Positions 34,437-43,268 of a DNA stretch of 64,000 nucleotides are shown one piece after another. Made by a program: the position numbers and the translations under genes. This DNA comes from Acetobacterium wieringae. GTDB taxonomy: Bacteria > Bacillota > Clostridia > Eubacteriales > Eubacteriaceae. The notes beneath the pieces were generated by a model. That model saw nothing but the letters and a program-made list of their open reading frames with translations. It had not been told where the DNA came from and made no database searches. The first letter of the stretch is position 1; each line of letters starts with the position of its first letter. The stretch is taken from assembly GCF_026646375.1 (NCBI RefSeq), contig NZ_JAIPPU010000003.1:241755-305754 (forward strand), written 5' to 3'.

Positions 34437-35405
34437 ATGTTAGATCTGAACACCAAAAAGATAAAGAAGAATGCCTATCGCGTCACTAAGGTTCGTGGAG
34501 AAACAGCTTCCCGAGTCCGGGTTCCTGGAGGACTGTTGACCGCCGAGCTGCTGCCGCTGATTCAGAACATTGCCGAAACCTATGGCAACGGCAAAATCCA
34601 TTTAACCACCCGACAGGGGTTTGAGATCCCGGGGATTAAATACACGGATATAGACGCTGTTAATGCCCTGCTACAGCCGATTATCGAAAAGCTCAATATC
34701 AATCAGGAAATCCCCGGCAAGGGCTACACCTCCGCCGGTACCCGCAACATTTCGGCCTGTATTGGCAGCAATGTCTGCCCCTTTGCCACCTATAACACCA
34801 CCAATTTTGCCAAAAAGATGGAGCAGGAAATCTTTCCCAATGATCTCCATTTCAAGGTGTCCTTCACCGGCTGTGCCAATGACTGCATCAAAACCCGGAT
34901 GCACGATTTTGGGATCATCGGTATGACCGAGCCTCAATATGAAAAAGAACGTTGCATGGGTTGTCAGGCCTGCGTCAAAGCCTGTAAGAAAAAATCGGTA
35001 GACGCCTTGTCGGTGGAAAATTACCGGATTGTCCGCAATACCGAAAAATGTGTAGGCTGCGGCGAATGCGTCATCAATTGCCCCACCCGGGCCTGGACCC
35101 GCAGCCCGGAAACCTACTACCGACTTGTAATTATGGGACGTACCGGCAAACGAAACCCTCGTTTGGCCGAAGACTTCCTGGTTTGGGCCACCGAAGACGC
35201 GATCATCAAAATTATCAAAAACACCTACGGTTTTGTGACGAATTACATCGATCGGGAAGCCCCCGGCGGTAAAGAACACATTGGCTATATCATTGACCGT
35301 ACCGGTTTTTCCGAATTCAAAAAATGGGCTCTGGACGGCGTAGAGCTGGATTCCCGAACCATCGTCAAAGGTCCCATTTACTGGGGTGGTATTCATTACG
35401 ACTGA
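34437..35405 (+). CDS. asrC: Anaerobic sulfite reductase subunit C (siroheme-containing)
   Basis: A 322-residue catalytic subunit. The siroheme/[4Fe-4S] ligands are in CIGSNVCPFATYNT and FTGCANDCIK. Between them and the C-terminus sit two ferredoxin clusters, CMGCQACVKACKKKSV and CVGCGECVINCPTRAW. It reduces sulfite by six electrons to sulfide. AGGAGG precedes the ATG, ten bases after asrB. It is the last gene of the unit and is followed by a strong terminator. Confidence 0.94.
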   Translation: MLDLNTKKIKKNAYRVTKVRGETASRVRVPGGLLTAELLPLIQNIAETYGNGKIHLTTRQGFEIPGIKYTDIDAVNALLQPIIEKLNINQEIPGKGYTSAGTRNISACIGSNVCPFATYNTTNFAKKMEQEIFPNDLHFKVSFTGCANDCIKTRMHDFGIIGMTEPQYEKERCMGCQACVKACKKKSVDALSVENYRIVRNTEKCVGCGECVINCPTRAWTRSPETYYRLVIMGRTGKRNPRLAEDFLVWATEDAIIKIIKNTYGFVTNYIDREAPGGKEHIGYIIDRTGFSEFKKWALDGVELDSRTIVKGPIYWGGIHYD

Positions 35406-35422
35406 TTTTTCATACATTTGTC

Positions 35423-35457
35423 AAAACCGACCTAATCTCGATTAAGTCGGTTTTTTG
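35423..35457 (+). terminator. Rho-independent terminator of asrABC
   Basis: AAAACCGACCTAAT pairs with ATTAAGTCGGTTTTTT around CTCG, ending in six Ts. Confidence 0.85.
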
Positions 35458-35466
35458 TAACTGATC

Positions 35467-35610
35467 CTATGTATAACTTTTTTCTATCAATAAGCCATTT
35501 TTAAAAGCCGTGTTGATAGCAGCATTTTTACCATTGACTTCCAGTTTTTTGTAGACATTCTGAAGATGGGTTTTTACTGTAGTTGTAAAAAATGTATTTC
35601 CACGAATGTC
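35467..35610 (-). pseudogene. Fragment of a LuxR-family response regulator DNA-binding domain
   Basis: On the minus strand 47 codons read without stop and encode TTTVKTHLQNVYKKLEVNGK followed by NAAINTAFKNGLL. That is the recognition helix and last helix of a LuxR/GerE helix-turn-helix (consensus TVKTHLxNIYxKLxVxxR). An in-frame TGA lies just before it, there is no start codon or ribosome site, and the receiver part is absent. It is a remnant of a lost regulator gene. Confidence 0.7.
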
Positions 35611-35652
35611 TCATTTAATTATTTGATTTTATTTTAAATCAGGTAACTCCTT

Positions 35653-37185
35653 TTAACCTTCAATATGAATAATCACATCAGCCCAGTCATTGTAAAACGA
35701 CGATTCATGGGAGACCAGAATCATACTGCCATTCCATTTAATCAGTTCTTTTTTTAGCACCTCTTTGGCATCCGCATCGAGATGATTGGTCGGCTCATCA
35801 AGAATTAAAAAATTGGCCGGCGTCAACATCAACAGACAGATTTTCACCTTGGACTGTTCCCCACCGCTTAGGGTGTTGATACTCTGGAGCATACTTTTTG
35901 CTTTTAAACCACACTGTGCCAGATAGCGCCGCACCTGACTCTGAGACAGCTTCGGGTAAACATCAGAAACCACCTGAATGGGGGTCAGTATGGGATTTTC
36001 CCAGTTGAGATCCTGTTCAAAATAAGCCACTTTGATATTATCGGCAAATTTAAATTTCCCGGAAATCGCTGGAATCTGTTTAACCAGGGTTTTTAGCAGG
36101 GTTGATTTGCCAATCCCGTTAAACCCGGTAATGACCGTTTTCTGACCCGACTCAATTTTGAAACTGAGTTTAGATAGCAGCGGATAATCATAGCCGATTT
36201 CCAGATCTTTGGTGCTCAAAGAACGCTGAGCAGAAATATGCAGTGAGCTAAAGCGAAAACTGGGTTTGGATACCAGTTCCGGTGGTGGTAGCCGATCGAT
36301 TTTATCCAATTGTTTCTGTCGGCTTTTGGCCATGCTGGCGGTAGCGGCCCGGGCTTTGTTTTTAGAAATATAATCTTCAAATTTCTTGATTTCTTTTTTC
36401 TGAGCTTCAAACTCCCGGATATAGCTTTCCCGTCTGAGACCTTTAAGCTCAATGAACTTTGAAATGTTGCCGCTGTATTTCTTGATGGTGCAGAATTCAA
36501 TGTCACAAACACAGGTGGTAATCTTGTCCAAAAAATCAAAGTCATGAGAGATTACCAGAAAGGTTCCCTCATAGGTTTTTAAATAATCGGTCAGCCATTC
36601 CACATGTTCTTTATCCAGAAAGTTGGTGGGCTCATCTAAAAGCAGGACATTGGGTTCTTCCAGTAGCAACTTCGCCAGAATAACCTTGGCCCGCTGTCCC
36701 CCGCTGAGATTCTCCAGAATGCTGTCCATCCCCAAAGCGGTAATCCCCAAACCGTCAGCAATCTTTAAAACACGGCTTTCCAGTTCATAAAATCCCGAGT
36801 TTTCCAGCAGGCTTTGCAGATCTGCGGCTCGGTTCATTGCTTTTTCACTGCAGTCTGTGGCCATGTTTTCATAAATTCTGGTCAGCTGGGCTTCCGTTTC
36901 GTAGAGTTCATGAAACGATGTTTTCAAATAGTCAAAAACCGTCATGTCCTGATCAATTTCGGCATGCTGATCCAGATAACCAACCTTAATGCCCTTCTGC
37001 CAGCGAATCTCCCCACCATCGGGAATGATTTCGCCAATTAAGGTATTTAACAACGTCGTCTTGCCAGTACCGTTGCGGCCGACAATCCCCATGTGCTCGC
37101 CTTTGAACAATTCAAAAGAAGCCTCCTGATATAAAATTTTATCACCAAACGAATGTGATAAATTGATAACATCCAATAATCCCAT
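35653..37185 (-). CDS. ABC-F family ATPase (ribosome-associated, possible antibiotic-resistance type)
   Basis: A 510-residue protein with two nucleotide-binding domains and no membrane segments. Domain 1 has GRNGTGKTT, LSGGQRAKV and LLLDEPTNFLD. A charged inter-domain linker (about 235-300, YISKNKARAATASMAKSRQKQ) reaches into the ribosome in this family. Domain 2 has GFNGIGKST, LSGGEQSKV and LILDEPTNHLD. ABC-F proteins act on the ribosome, either as translation factors or by dislodging antibiotics. The leader peptide and attenuator upstream favour a drug-inducible role. AAAGGAG precedes the ATG. The sub-family cannot be fixed by eye. Confidence 0.9.
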   Translation of the reverse strand: MGLLDVINLSHSFGDKILYQEASFELFKGEHMGIVGRNGTGKTTLLNTLIGEIIPDGGEIRWQKGIKVGYLDQHAEIDQDMTVFDYLKTSFHELYETEAQLTRIYENMATDCSEKAMNRAADLQSLLENSGFYELESRVLKIADGLGITALGMDSILENLSGGQRAKVILAKLLLEEPNVLLLDEPTNFLDKEHVEWLTDYLKTYEGTFLVISHDFDFLDKITTCVCDIEFCTIKKYSGNISKFIELKGLRRESYIREFEAQKKEIKKFEDYISKNKARAATASMAKSRQKQLDKIDRLPPPELVSKPSFRFSSLHISAQRSLSTKDLEIGYDYPLLSKLSFKIESGQKTVITGFNGIGKSTLLKTLVKQIPAISGKFKFADNIKVAYFEQDLNWENPILTPIQVVSDVYPKLSQSQVRRYLAQCGLKAKSMLQSINTLSGGEQSKVKICLLMLTPANFLILDEPTNHLDADAKEVLKKELIKWNGSMILVSHESSFYNDWADVIIHIEG

Positions 37186-37210
37186 TTAAATTTCTCCTTT
37201 AAAAATTCAC

Positions 37211-37247
37211 AAAAAAACAGAGAGTCACCTTTATACTGACTCTCTGT
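37211..37247 (-). terminator. Attenuator terminator just before the ABC-F gene
   Basis: On the minus strand ACAGAGAGTCA pairs with TGACTCTCTGT (perfect 11 pairs, nine-base loop), then seven Ts. It ends 25 bases before the ABC-F ATG, inside its own leader, so it must be bypassed for the gene to be expressed. Confidence 0.9.
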
Positions 37248-37255
37248 CATTATAA

Positions 37256-37382
37256 AAGGCCATAACGAGCATTGCGTCATGGCCTTAAAACTTTTCATTA
37301 TGGTTATCGGTTTAAGCGCAGCAAAATAAAGTATAGCAATGCTACACTAAAAAACGCTTAGACCGATGAGCATAAAAGTTTT
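37256..37382 (-). promoter_or_regulatory. Structured attenuator leader with alternative hairpins
   Basis: Directly after the leader-peptide stop a long stem forms: AAAACTTTTATG (37371-37382 side) with CATAATGAAAAGTTTT (37287-37302 side), also ATCGGT/ACCGAT and TAAGCG/CGCTTA, topped by AGTGTAGC/GCTATACT. A second hairpin AAGGCCAT/ATGGCCTT follows (37256-37287). Both precede the terminator. Ribosome stalling on the leader peptide could shift these pairings; the exact switch is inference. Confidence 0.6.
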
Positions 37383-37458
37383 ACACTTTATCTTTAGGCT
37401 CAAAACAATGTCTCATCGATAATCCCATTGTCAGAGCTGCATCAATTGTTAAAATCAT
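37381..37458 (-). CDS. 25-residue leader peptide of the ABC-F attenuator
   Basis: ATG at 37458 opens 25 codons (beginning MILTIDAALTMGLSM, ending EPKDKV) and stops at 37381. GGAAAGG lies about nine bases before the ATG. It is the first ORF after a strong promoter and lies ahead of the attenuator hairpins and terminator. Short ORFs in this position let antibiotic-stalled ribosomes control read-through into ARE ABC-F genes. I do not know this exact peptide. The small size makes the coding call depend on context. Confidence 0.65.
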   Translation of the reverse strand: MILTIDAALTMGLSMRHCFEPKDKV

Positions 37459-37486
37459 CCTGCTATACCTTTCCGTTACTGCTATT

Positions 37487-37515
37487 AGTGTAGCAAAATT
37501 GCCTGGACTTGTCAA
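37487..37515 (-). promoter_or_regulatory. Promoter of the ABC-F leader transcript
   Basis: Minus strand TTGACA (37510-37515), exactly 17 bases, TACACT (37487-37492). Predicted start near 37480, about 22 bases before the leader-peptide ATG and about 295 before the ABC-F ATG. Confidence 0.75.
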
Positions 37516-37521
37516 ATGGCA

Positions 37522-37557
37522 GAAAAAACCAGCACCATTCATCCAGAACGGCACTGG
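37522..37557 (-). terminator. Rho-independent terminator of htpG
   Basis: On the minus strand CCAGTGCC pairs with GGTGCTGG (two wobbles), followed by TTTTTT. It closes htpG just before the ABC-F promoter. Confidence 0.75.
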
Positions 37558-37583
37558 CTTCTCAGTAATTGTTGTGATTAGAA

Positions 37584-39479
37584 TTACATCAGTTTGCTGA
37601 TATTTTTGGTAAAGGCCACCACATCGTCCAGTGGCAAGCCGGCAATCAGGCGGGCCTGATTGTAAAGCAGTTCGGTGTAAAGGGCAAACTGTTCCTCATC
37701 GGCTTCATAGAAAGTTTTGAGTTTCTGATAAACTGGATGGTTTTTGTTGATTTCCAATACTTTTTTGGCTTTCACGTCGCCGCCCTGAGGCATGGTGTTT
37801 AAGGTCATTTCCATTTCGATGGAAAGATCCCCTTCGGTGGACAGATAGGCCACGTCATCTTTTAAATGAGCGGTGGTTTTAACCTTGACCACCTCATCAC
37901 CGATAAGTTCTTTCATTTTTGCCAACAGTTTTTCATCCACTTCGGAAGTCTGCTCAGTTTCGTCTTTCTGATCTTCTTCCGGTGCCTCCAAGCCCAGATT
38001 CTGGCTGGATACGGAACGGAATTCTTTTTCTCCGTATTGTCTTAAAGTCTGGGTAACAAACTCATCAATGGTTTCGGTTAAATACAGGATCTCATAATCT
38101 TTATCCTTGATGATGGAAACCTGGGGCAGCTTTTCAAGCTGACTGACCGATGACCCGGTGGCATAATAGATGTATTTCTGATCTTCCGGCATCCGCTCGA
38201 CGTATTCCTTGAGGGTGACCATCTTCCCTTCTTTGGATGAGTAGAAGAGCAGGAAGTCCTGAAGTTTTTCTTTGTCCTGGCCCCATTTATCATAGGTTCC
38301 TACTTTTAACTGATTGCCAAAAGCTTTAAAGAATTTTTCATAGGTTTCCCGATCGTTTTCCTGCATTTTCTTCAGTTCTTCTGAAATTCGGGAATCGATT
38401 TTTCGGCTGATCAGACGCAGCTGACGATCCTGCTGGAGCATTTCCCGGGAAATATTCAAAGAGATATCCTCAGAGTCCACGACTCCTTTGACAAAACTGA
38501 AGTAATCTGGTAGCAGCTCACTGCATTTTTCCATGATCAGCACGCCGTTGGAATAAAGCTCCAGACCTTTTTCATAATCCCGGGTGTAATAGTCAAAAGG
38601 TGCCTGGCCGGGAATGTACAAAATCGCTTTATAGCTCATGGCCCCTTCAATACTGAGGTGGACATGAGCGAGCGGTGCATCAAAGCCCAATCGTTTGTCA
38701 TGATAGAAATTGTTGTAATCTTCATCGGTCAGTTCATTTTTATTTTTGCGCCAGATCGGGATCATCGAGTTTAACACATCATCCGATAGATAGGTTTCAT
38801 ATTCCGGATTATCACTGTCTTTCGTTTCTTCTTTAATACGGCTGTTTTCAACTACCATTTTAATCGGGTAGCGGATAAAGTTGGAGTAATGCTCCACCAG
38901 ATGACGGATTCGGTAGGGTTCCAGATAGTCGTCATAATTGTTGTCTTCGGTATTTTCCTTAAGATGCAAGGTTATTTTAGAGCCATGGGTTTTACGGGTT
39001 CCCGGTTCGATGGTATAACCGTCAGCCCCTTCTGAAACCCATATATAGGACGCTTCGGAATCAACCGCCCTGGTCTCCACAGTAACCTTATCAGCCACCA
39101 TAAAAGCCGAATAGAAACCGACCCCAAACTGACCGATGATATCAAAATCTTCTTCCATTTCCTGTTCGCTTTTGAAATCGCTGGAGCCGCTTTTGGCAAT
39201 GGTGCCCAGATTGTCGTCCAATTCCGCTTCGGTCATCCCGATCCCAGTGTCTTCAATGGTCAGGGTGCGGTTGTCCTTGTCGGGATGAATCCGGATATAG
39301 TAGTCGTCTTTATTAAAGGTTTTATCTTTGTCGGTTAATGTTTTGTAGTAAACCTTGTCGATGGCATCCGATGCATTTGAAATCAATTCCCGTAGAAAAA
39401 TTTCTTTATTGGTATAAATTGAATTGATCATCAAATCCATCAGACGCTTGGATTCAGATTTAAACTGCTTCTTTTCCAT
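37584..39479 (-). CDS. htpG: Molecular chaperone HtpG (Hsp90)
   Basis: A 631-residue bacterial Hsp90. The GHKL ATPase domain shows [37 protein letters not shown] and [18 protein letters not shown]. The middle domain has the catalytic Arg loop [16 protein letters not shown], and the C-terminal dimer domain ends in [18 protein letters not shown]. It refolds and remodels client proteins with ATP. The ATG at 39479 ([16 protein letters not shown]) is preferred over the longer frame; AAGAGG is upstream. A perfect CIRCE element and a consensus promoter lie directly ahead, so HrcA control is expected. Confidence 0.95.
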   Translation of the reverse strand: MEKKQFKSESKRLMDLMINSIYTNKEIFLRELISNASDAIDKVYYKTLTDKDKTFNKDDYYIRIHPDKDNRTLTIEDTGIGMTEAELDDNLGTIAKSGSSDFKSEQEMEEDFDIIGQFGVGFYSAFMVADKVTVETRAVDSEASYIWVSEGADGYTIEPGTRKTHGSKITLHLKENTEDNNYDDYLEPYRIRHLVEHYSNFIRYPIKMVVENSRIKEETKDSDNPEYETYLSDDVLNSMIPIWRKNKNELTDEDYNNFYHDKRLGFDAPLAHVHLSIEGAMSYKAILYIPGQAPFDYYTRDYEKGLELYSNGVLIMEKCSELLPDYFSFVKGVVDSEDISLNISREMLQQDRQLRLISRKIDSRISEELKKMQENDRETYEKFFKAFGNQLKVGTYDKWGQDKEKLQDFLLFYSSKEGKMVTLKEYVERMPEDQKYIYYATGSSVSQLEKLPQVSIIKDKDYEILYLTETIDEFVTQTLRQYGEKEFRSVSSQNLGLEAPEEDQKDETEQTSEVDEKLLAKMKELIGDEVVKVKTTAHLKDDVAYLSTEGDLSIEMEMTLNTMPQGGDVKAKKVLEINKNHPVYQKLKTFYEADEEQFALYTELLYNQARLIAGLPLDDVVAFTKNISKLM

Positions 39480-39508
39480 AACATACCTCTTCTTCATTTT
39501 GTATATTG

Positions 39509-39535
39509 TTAGCACTCTTTCAGAAAGAGTGCTAA
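39509..39535. promoter_or_regulatory. CIRCE element (HrcA operator)
   Basis: TTAGCACTC (39509-39517), nine bases, GAGTGCTAA (39527-39535): an exact match to the CIRCE consensus. It lies five bases downstream of the -10 hexamer of the htpG promoter, at the transcription start, where HrcA would block initiation. Confidence 0.93.
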
Positions 39536-39539
39536 CAAT

Positions 39540-39568
39540 ATTGTAAGTAACTTTATTAAAAGTGTCAA
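39540..39568 (-). promoter_or_regulatory. Sigma-A promoter of htpG
   Basis: Minus strand TTGACA (39563-39568), 17 bases, TACAAT (39540-39545). Confidence 0.85.
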
Positions 39569-39628
39569 CACTTTTAATGATTTTTTAAGGCTGAACAACT
39601 GCTCAGAACTAAGTAACTGTTCCCAATT

Positions 39629-39663
39629 AAAAATGCCCGGACAAGCAACGTTGCCGGACATCT
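39629..39663 (-). terminator. Rho-independent terminator of dapL
   Basis: Minus strand ATGTCCGG pairs with CCGGGCAT (one wobble) across about 13 bases, followed by TTTTT. It lies between dapL and the htpG promoter. Confidence 0.75.
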
Positions 39664-39679
39664 TTTGTTTAGTAGTATC

Positions 39680-40915
39680 TTACAATTTAAATTCAGTGGT
39701 AAAGCGACGAATTGCTTCTTCGGTGTTTTCTTTACTGCCAAAAGCGGTCAGCCTAAAATAGCCTTCACCGCTGGGGCCAAAGCCCACTCCAGGGGTTCCG
39801 ACAATGTTGACCTCGGTGAGGAGTTTGTCAAAGAAAGTCCAGGAATCCATACCTTCCGGTGTTTTCAGCCAAATATAGGGAGCATTGACCCCGCCAAAAA
39901 CTTCAATGCCAGTACTGGCAACCCCTTCCCGGATCATCTTGGCGTTATTCATATAATATGCCACGAGAGCCTTGATCTGAGCCTGACCGGCTTCGGTATA
40001 CACCGCTTCAGCACCTTTTTGAATAATATAAGGTACCCCATTAAATTTGGTGCAGTGGCGGCGGTTCCACAGTTTATTGATTTCAACTGGTTCCCCGGCT
40101 TCGGTATAGCCCATCACTTCTTTGGGCACCACGACATAGGAGCAACGGGTTCCAGTGAAGCCGGCATTCTTAGAAAAACTGCGGAATTCAATGGCAACCG
40201 CTTTGGCACCTTCGATCTCATAGATACTATGGGGGACATCATCTTCCTGAATATAGGCTTCATAAGCAGCATCGTACAGAATAATGGCCTGATTGGCTTT
40301 GGCATAATCCACCCATTTTTTCAGTTCCGTTTTATTAATCGTCGTGCCAGTGGGGTTATTGGGAAAACACAGATAGATTAAATCGACCTTTTCGGTTGGC
40401 AATTGAGGAACAAAGCCATTTTCAGCAGTACAGGGAATGTAGACCATGTCGCTCCACTTGCCATCAGCCCCCAAGGTGCCACTTCGACCAGCCATCACGT
40501 TACTGTCCACATAGACCGGGTATACCGGATCAGTGATAGCGATTCTGGTATTCTGGCTGAAGATTTCCTGGAAATTTGCGGTATCGCTTTTAGAACCATC
40601 ACTGACAAAAATCTCGTCCACCGCCAAATCAACGCCCCGGGCTTTAAAATCAAACTCGATGATTTTTTCCAACAGAAAATCATAACCCTGTTCCGGGCCA
40701 TAGCCCTTAAATGTTTTTTCGCTGGCCATTTCGTCAACTGCGTAATGTAAGCCGGTAATGACTGCTTCAGGCAGCGGTTTTGTCACATCGCCAATCCCCA
40801 ATCGAATGATGTTTGCCTCCGGATTAACCGTTTTGTAAGCTTCCACCCGTCTGGCTATTTCAGAGAACAGGTAGGAACCAGGTAATTTCAGATAATTTTC
40901 ATTAATTAATGCCAT
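39680..40915 (-). CDS. dapL: LL-diaminopimelate aminotransferase
   Basis: A 411-residue class I/II PLP aminotransferase. Visible: [61 protein letters not shown], and the PLP lysine region [19 protein letters not shown]. These stretches are specific to DapL. It converts tetrahydrodipicolinate to LL-diaminopimelate in one step for lysine and peptidoglycan synthesis, bypassing the acylated routes. It lies about 200 bases downstream of lysA on the same strand, with a folded RNA segment between. Its terminator follows at once. Confidence 0.94.
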   Translation of the reverse strand: MALINENYLKLPGSYLFSEIARRVEAYKTVNPEANIIRLGIGDVTKPLPEAVITGLHYAVDEMASEKTFKGYGPEQGYDFLLEKIIEFDFKARGVDLAVDEIFVSDGSKSDTANFQEIFSQNTRIAITDPVYPVYVDSNVMAGRSGTLGADGKWSDMVYIPCTAENGFVPQLPTEKVDLIYLCFPNNPTGTTINKTELKKWVDYAKANQAIILYDAAYEAYIQEDDVPHSIYEIEGAKAVAIEFRSFSKNAGFTGTRCSYVVVPKEVMGYTEAGEPVEINKLWNRRHCTKFNGVPYIIQKGAEAVYTEAGQAQIKALVAYYMNNAKMIREGVASTGIEVFGGVNAPYIWLKTPEGMDSWTFFDKLLTEVNIVGTPGVGFGPSGEGYFRLTAFGSKENTEEAIRRFTTEFKL

Positions 40916-40984
40916 TTTATTTTTTCCTTTCGTTATCGTCTTCTTTATTAAAATACTACCATGCGCTTAATTGGCAGTTACACG

Positions 40985-41051
40985 AAACAATTCTTACACT
41001 GCACGGTGAACAGTCTATCGACTGTTCGCCTACACGTTAAAGAATTGTTTG
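40985..41051 (-). repeat. Large imperfect hairpin between lysA and dapL
   Basis: AAACAATTCTT (40985-40995) pairs with AAGAATTGTTT (end near 41050), and inside it GGTGAACAGTC pairs with GACTGTTCGCC around a TATC loop. Neither strand has a good T-tract. It could be an mRNA processing or stability element in a lysA-dapL transcript. Confidence 0.5.
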
Positions 41052-41121
41052 AGAAACCACCGATTAAGCAATCATTTTTCGTTGATTTATACTGATTGCA
41101 TGAACTTTTTATCTGATGATA

Positions 41122-42375
41122 CTACTTTTCCCACTTGGAAAAATCCAAGGTGGCAAAATAGTCGGCTGGGGTTTCAGCCCGACGGATCAGTTCGGTGCTG
41201 CCATCTTCTTTTAGCAATACTTCTGCGGAACGCAACTTGCCGTTGTAGTTATAGCCCATAGCAAAACCGTGGGCCCCAGTATCGTGAAGAACCACCAGAT
41301 CGCCGATATCGATTTTGGGAAGCTTGCGGTCGATGGCGAACTTATCATTGTTTTCACATAAGCCACCCGTGACATCGTAGACGTGATCCAAGGGAGCATC
41401 TTCCTTACCCATCACGGTGATGTGATGATAGGCCCCATACATGGCCGGGCGCATCAGGTTGGCAGCACAGGCATCAAGACCAATATATTCTTTGTGGGTA
41501 TGTTTTTCATGCAGGGCAGTAGTGACCAGATGGCCAAATGGACCCAACACAAAACGGCCGAGTTCGGTATAAATGGCAATATCATCCATACCAGCAGGCA
41601 CCAGTATTTCTTCAAAGGCTTTTTGAACCCCCCGGCCCACTTCGTAAATATCAGTGGGTTGCTGATCGGGCAGGTAAGGAATCCCGACCCCACCAGAGAG
41701 ATTGATAAAGGCAATGTGAGCACCCGTTTCCTGATTCAGCTCTACCGCAGTCTGGAACAGAATTCGGGCCAAAGCCGGATAATATTCATTGGCAATGGTA
41801 TTGCTGGCTAAAAAGGCATGAATTCCAAAATGCTTGACTCCTTTACTTTTTAAAATCTTGAATCCTTCCGTCATCTGTTCCCGGGTGAAACCATATTTGG
41901 CCACTTGGGGTGTATCCATAATGGCGTTATCGATAACAAAATCACCACCGGGATTAAATCGGCAACTGATCGTTTCTGGCAGTCCCGCCACCTCTTCTAA
42001 AAAGTCAATATGAGTAATATCATCCAGTGTAATCAGGGCATTGAGCTTTCGTGCTAAAACAAAATCTTCCCGAGGCGTAACATTGGAGGTAAACATAATA
42101 TCCTCACCAGCAAAACCAACAGTATCTGACATCATCAGCTCTGTATAAGATGAGCAGTCCACTCCACAGCCTTCTTCTTTTAATATCTGCAAAATGGTCG
42201 GGTTGGGAGTCGCTTTGACTGCAAAGTACTCTTTATAACCCTTGTTCCAGGAAAATGCCTCCTGTAGCTTACGCACATTTTCGCGGATGCCCTTTTCATC
42301 ATAAAGATGGAAGGGAGTTGGGTATTGTTTAACAATTGCTTCTAACTTTTCTTTGTTAACAAACGTTTTTTTCAT
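41122..42375 (-). CDS. lysA: Diaminopimelate decarboxylase
   Basis: A 417-residue fold-type III PLP decarboxylase, making L-lysine from meso-diaminopimelate. The PLP lysine is in YKEYFAVKATPNP (K54). HFGIHAFLASN, FINLSGGVGIPY (glycine-rich phosphate loop), YTELGRFVLGP and the active-site Cys region VYDVTGGLCENNDKFA are family motifs. It starts one base after the stop of the TrmB-like regulator, so the two are one transcript. Length is normal for the family. Confidence 0.94.
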   Translation of the reverse strand: MKKTFVNKEKLEAIVKQYPTPFHLYDEKGIRENVRKLQEAFSWNKGYKEYFAVKATPNPTILQILKEEGCGVDCSSYTELMMSDTVGFAGEDIMFTSNVTPREDFVLARKLNALITLDDITHIDFLEEVAGLPETISCRFNPGGDFVIDNAIMDTPQVAKYGFTREQMTEGFKILKSKGVKHFGIHAFLASNTIANEYYPALARILFQTAVELNQETGAHIAFINLSGGVGIPYLPDQQPTDIYEVGRGVQKAFEEILVPAGMDDIAIYTELGRFVLGPFGHLVTTALHEKHTHKEYIGLDACAANLMRPAMYGAYHHITVMGKEDAPLDHVYDVTGGLCENNDKFAIDRKLPKIDIGDLVVLHDTGAHGFAMGYNYNGKLRSAEVLLKEDGSTELIRRAETPADYFATLDFSKWEK

Positions 42376-42376
42376 A

Positions 42377-43081
42377 TTATTGATTTCCTTTCGTCATTTC
42401 AATCAGCTTTATTTCATTTTTCATAGCATCTTTAAACAAATCCACCAGATTCTGCTTTCGGGAGTAAAGGCAGGTGGAATACTCGCCATTATTGATATCG
42501 CCAGTGAGGACATTGGTAGAATCGGCAATCAGCCGAATCTGCTGGAGGGGTTGATCAGAACGATGAATAATCGTTCCTGACAATACCCAGGCGCCATTGG
42601 TAATGATCACCATCTTGATGCCTCGGTCAACCGCTGCTTTTATATCCGGGGTTACGGTTTCCAGAATTTGACCTGGTACCGAAATGTATACCCGCTCACG
42701 GGCTTCCAAAATCATATTGCGCAGTTTATTAAGAATATTCCCTTCCCCTTTGATGGTGATATAACCTTCCACCGTATCCCGTTTGCGGGGAATGGTATCA
42801 ATCAGCTCCTGCCTGGCAGCCTGGAGCTTTCGGATCTTATTGTCACAGAATTCTGATATAGCTACCGGAGTATAACGGATGGTCGCTTCTTCAATCACAT
42901 AGGCCCCCCCCTTTTCCACCAGGGACGCCAGCGAGGTATAGGCATTGGATCGTGAGATACCAGTCGTCTTGGCCACCTCGTAACCATTCAAATCGCCTTC
43001 GGCCAGCAGGGTTAAATAAATCACCGCCTCATGACGGGTCAGCCCAAATTGTGTCAATCGTTCAACTATTTCCATAATCAT
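42377..43081 (-). CDS. TrmB family transcriptional regulator
   Basis: A 234-residue protein. Residues 5-75 are a winged helix-turn-helix of TrmB type (LTQFGLTRHEAVIYLTLLAEG, VAKTTGISRSNAYTSLASLVEKGG). The rest is a PLD-like regulatory domain (ARERVYISVPGQILETV; VDRGIKMVIITNGAWV) that would bind an effector. Co-transcription with lysA suggests a lysine-pathway regulator, although TrmB relatives in Firmicutes bind varied ligands. ATG at 43075 is better spaced from AAGGA than ATG at 43081. The promoter just upstream holds a palindrome that may be its operator. Confidence 0.87.
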   Translation of the reverse strand: MIMEIVERLTQFGLTRHEAVIYLTLLAEGDLNGYEVAKTTGISRSNAYTSLASLVEKGGAYVIEEATIRYTPVAISEFCDNKIRKLQAARQELIDTIPRKRDTVEGYITIKGEGNILNKLRNMILEARERVYISVPGQILETVTPDIKAAVDRGIKMVIITNGAWVLSGTIIHRSDQPLQQIRLIADSTNVLTGDINNGEYSTCLYSRKQNLVDLFKDAMKNEIKLIEMTKGNQ

Positions 43082-43169
43082 CAGTCCTTATTACTAGTCA
43101 GTTGGCACTTTCACCTAAACACCTTAATCACCAGTTCCGTTTTTAACGCGTGTAATTTATAGTGTTCCT

Positions 43170-43206
43170 ACTTAGTAAGTCTACACTAGTTTTTCACTGC
43201 TGTCAA
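43170..43206 (-). promoter_or_regulatory. Promoter with overlapping palindrome for trmB-lysA
   Basis: Minus strand TTGACA (43201-43206), 17 bases, TAGACT (43178-43183). A perfect palindrome ACTTAGTAAGT (43170-43180) overlaps the -10, well placed for repression by the TrmB-like protein. Confidence 0.65.
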
Positions 43207-43216
43207 GAATGATTAT

Positions 43217-43250
43217 AAAAAAAACAGCATGAAAAAATCATGCTGTTTTA
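43217..43250 (-). terminator. Rho-independent terminator of the MORN gene
   Basis: Minus strand AACAGCATGA pairs with TCATGCTGTT around a T-rich loop, followed by eight Ts. Confidence 0.88.
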
Positions 43251-43268
43251 AATCCCTGTCCAGGTTAC

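Noticed and set aside
37047..37298. 83-codon minus-strand ORF across the ABC-F start
   Set aside because: It crosses the attenuator terminator in another frame from the ABC-F gene and has no ribosome site.
39665..40381. 238-codon plus-strand ORF
   Set aside because: It is antisense to dapL, which has all family motifs.
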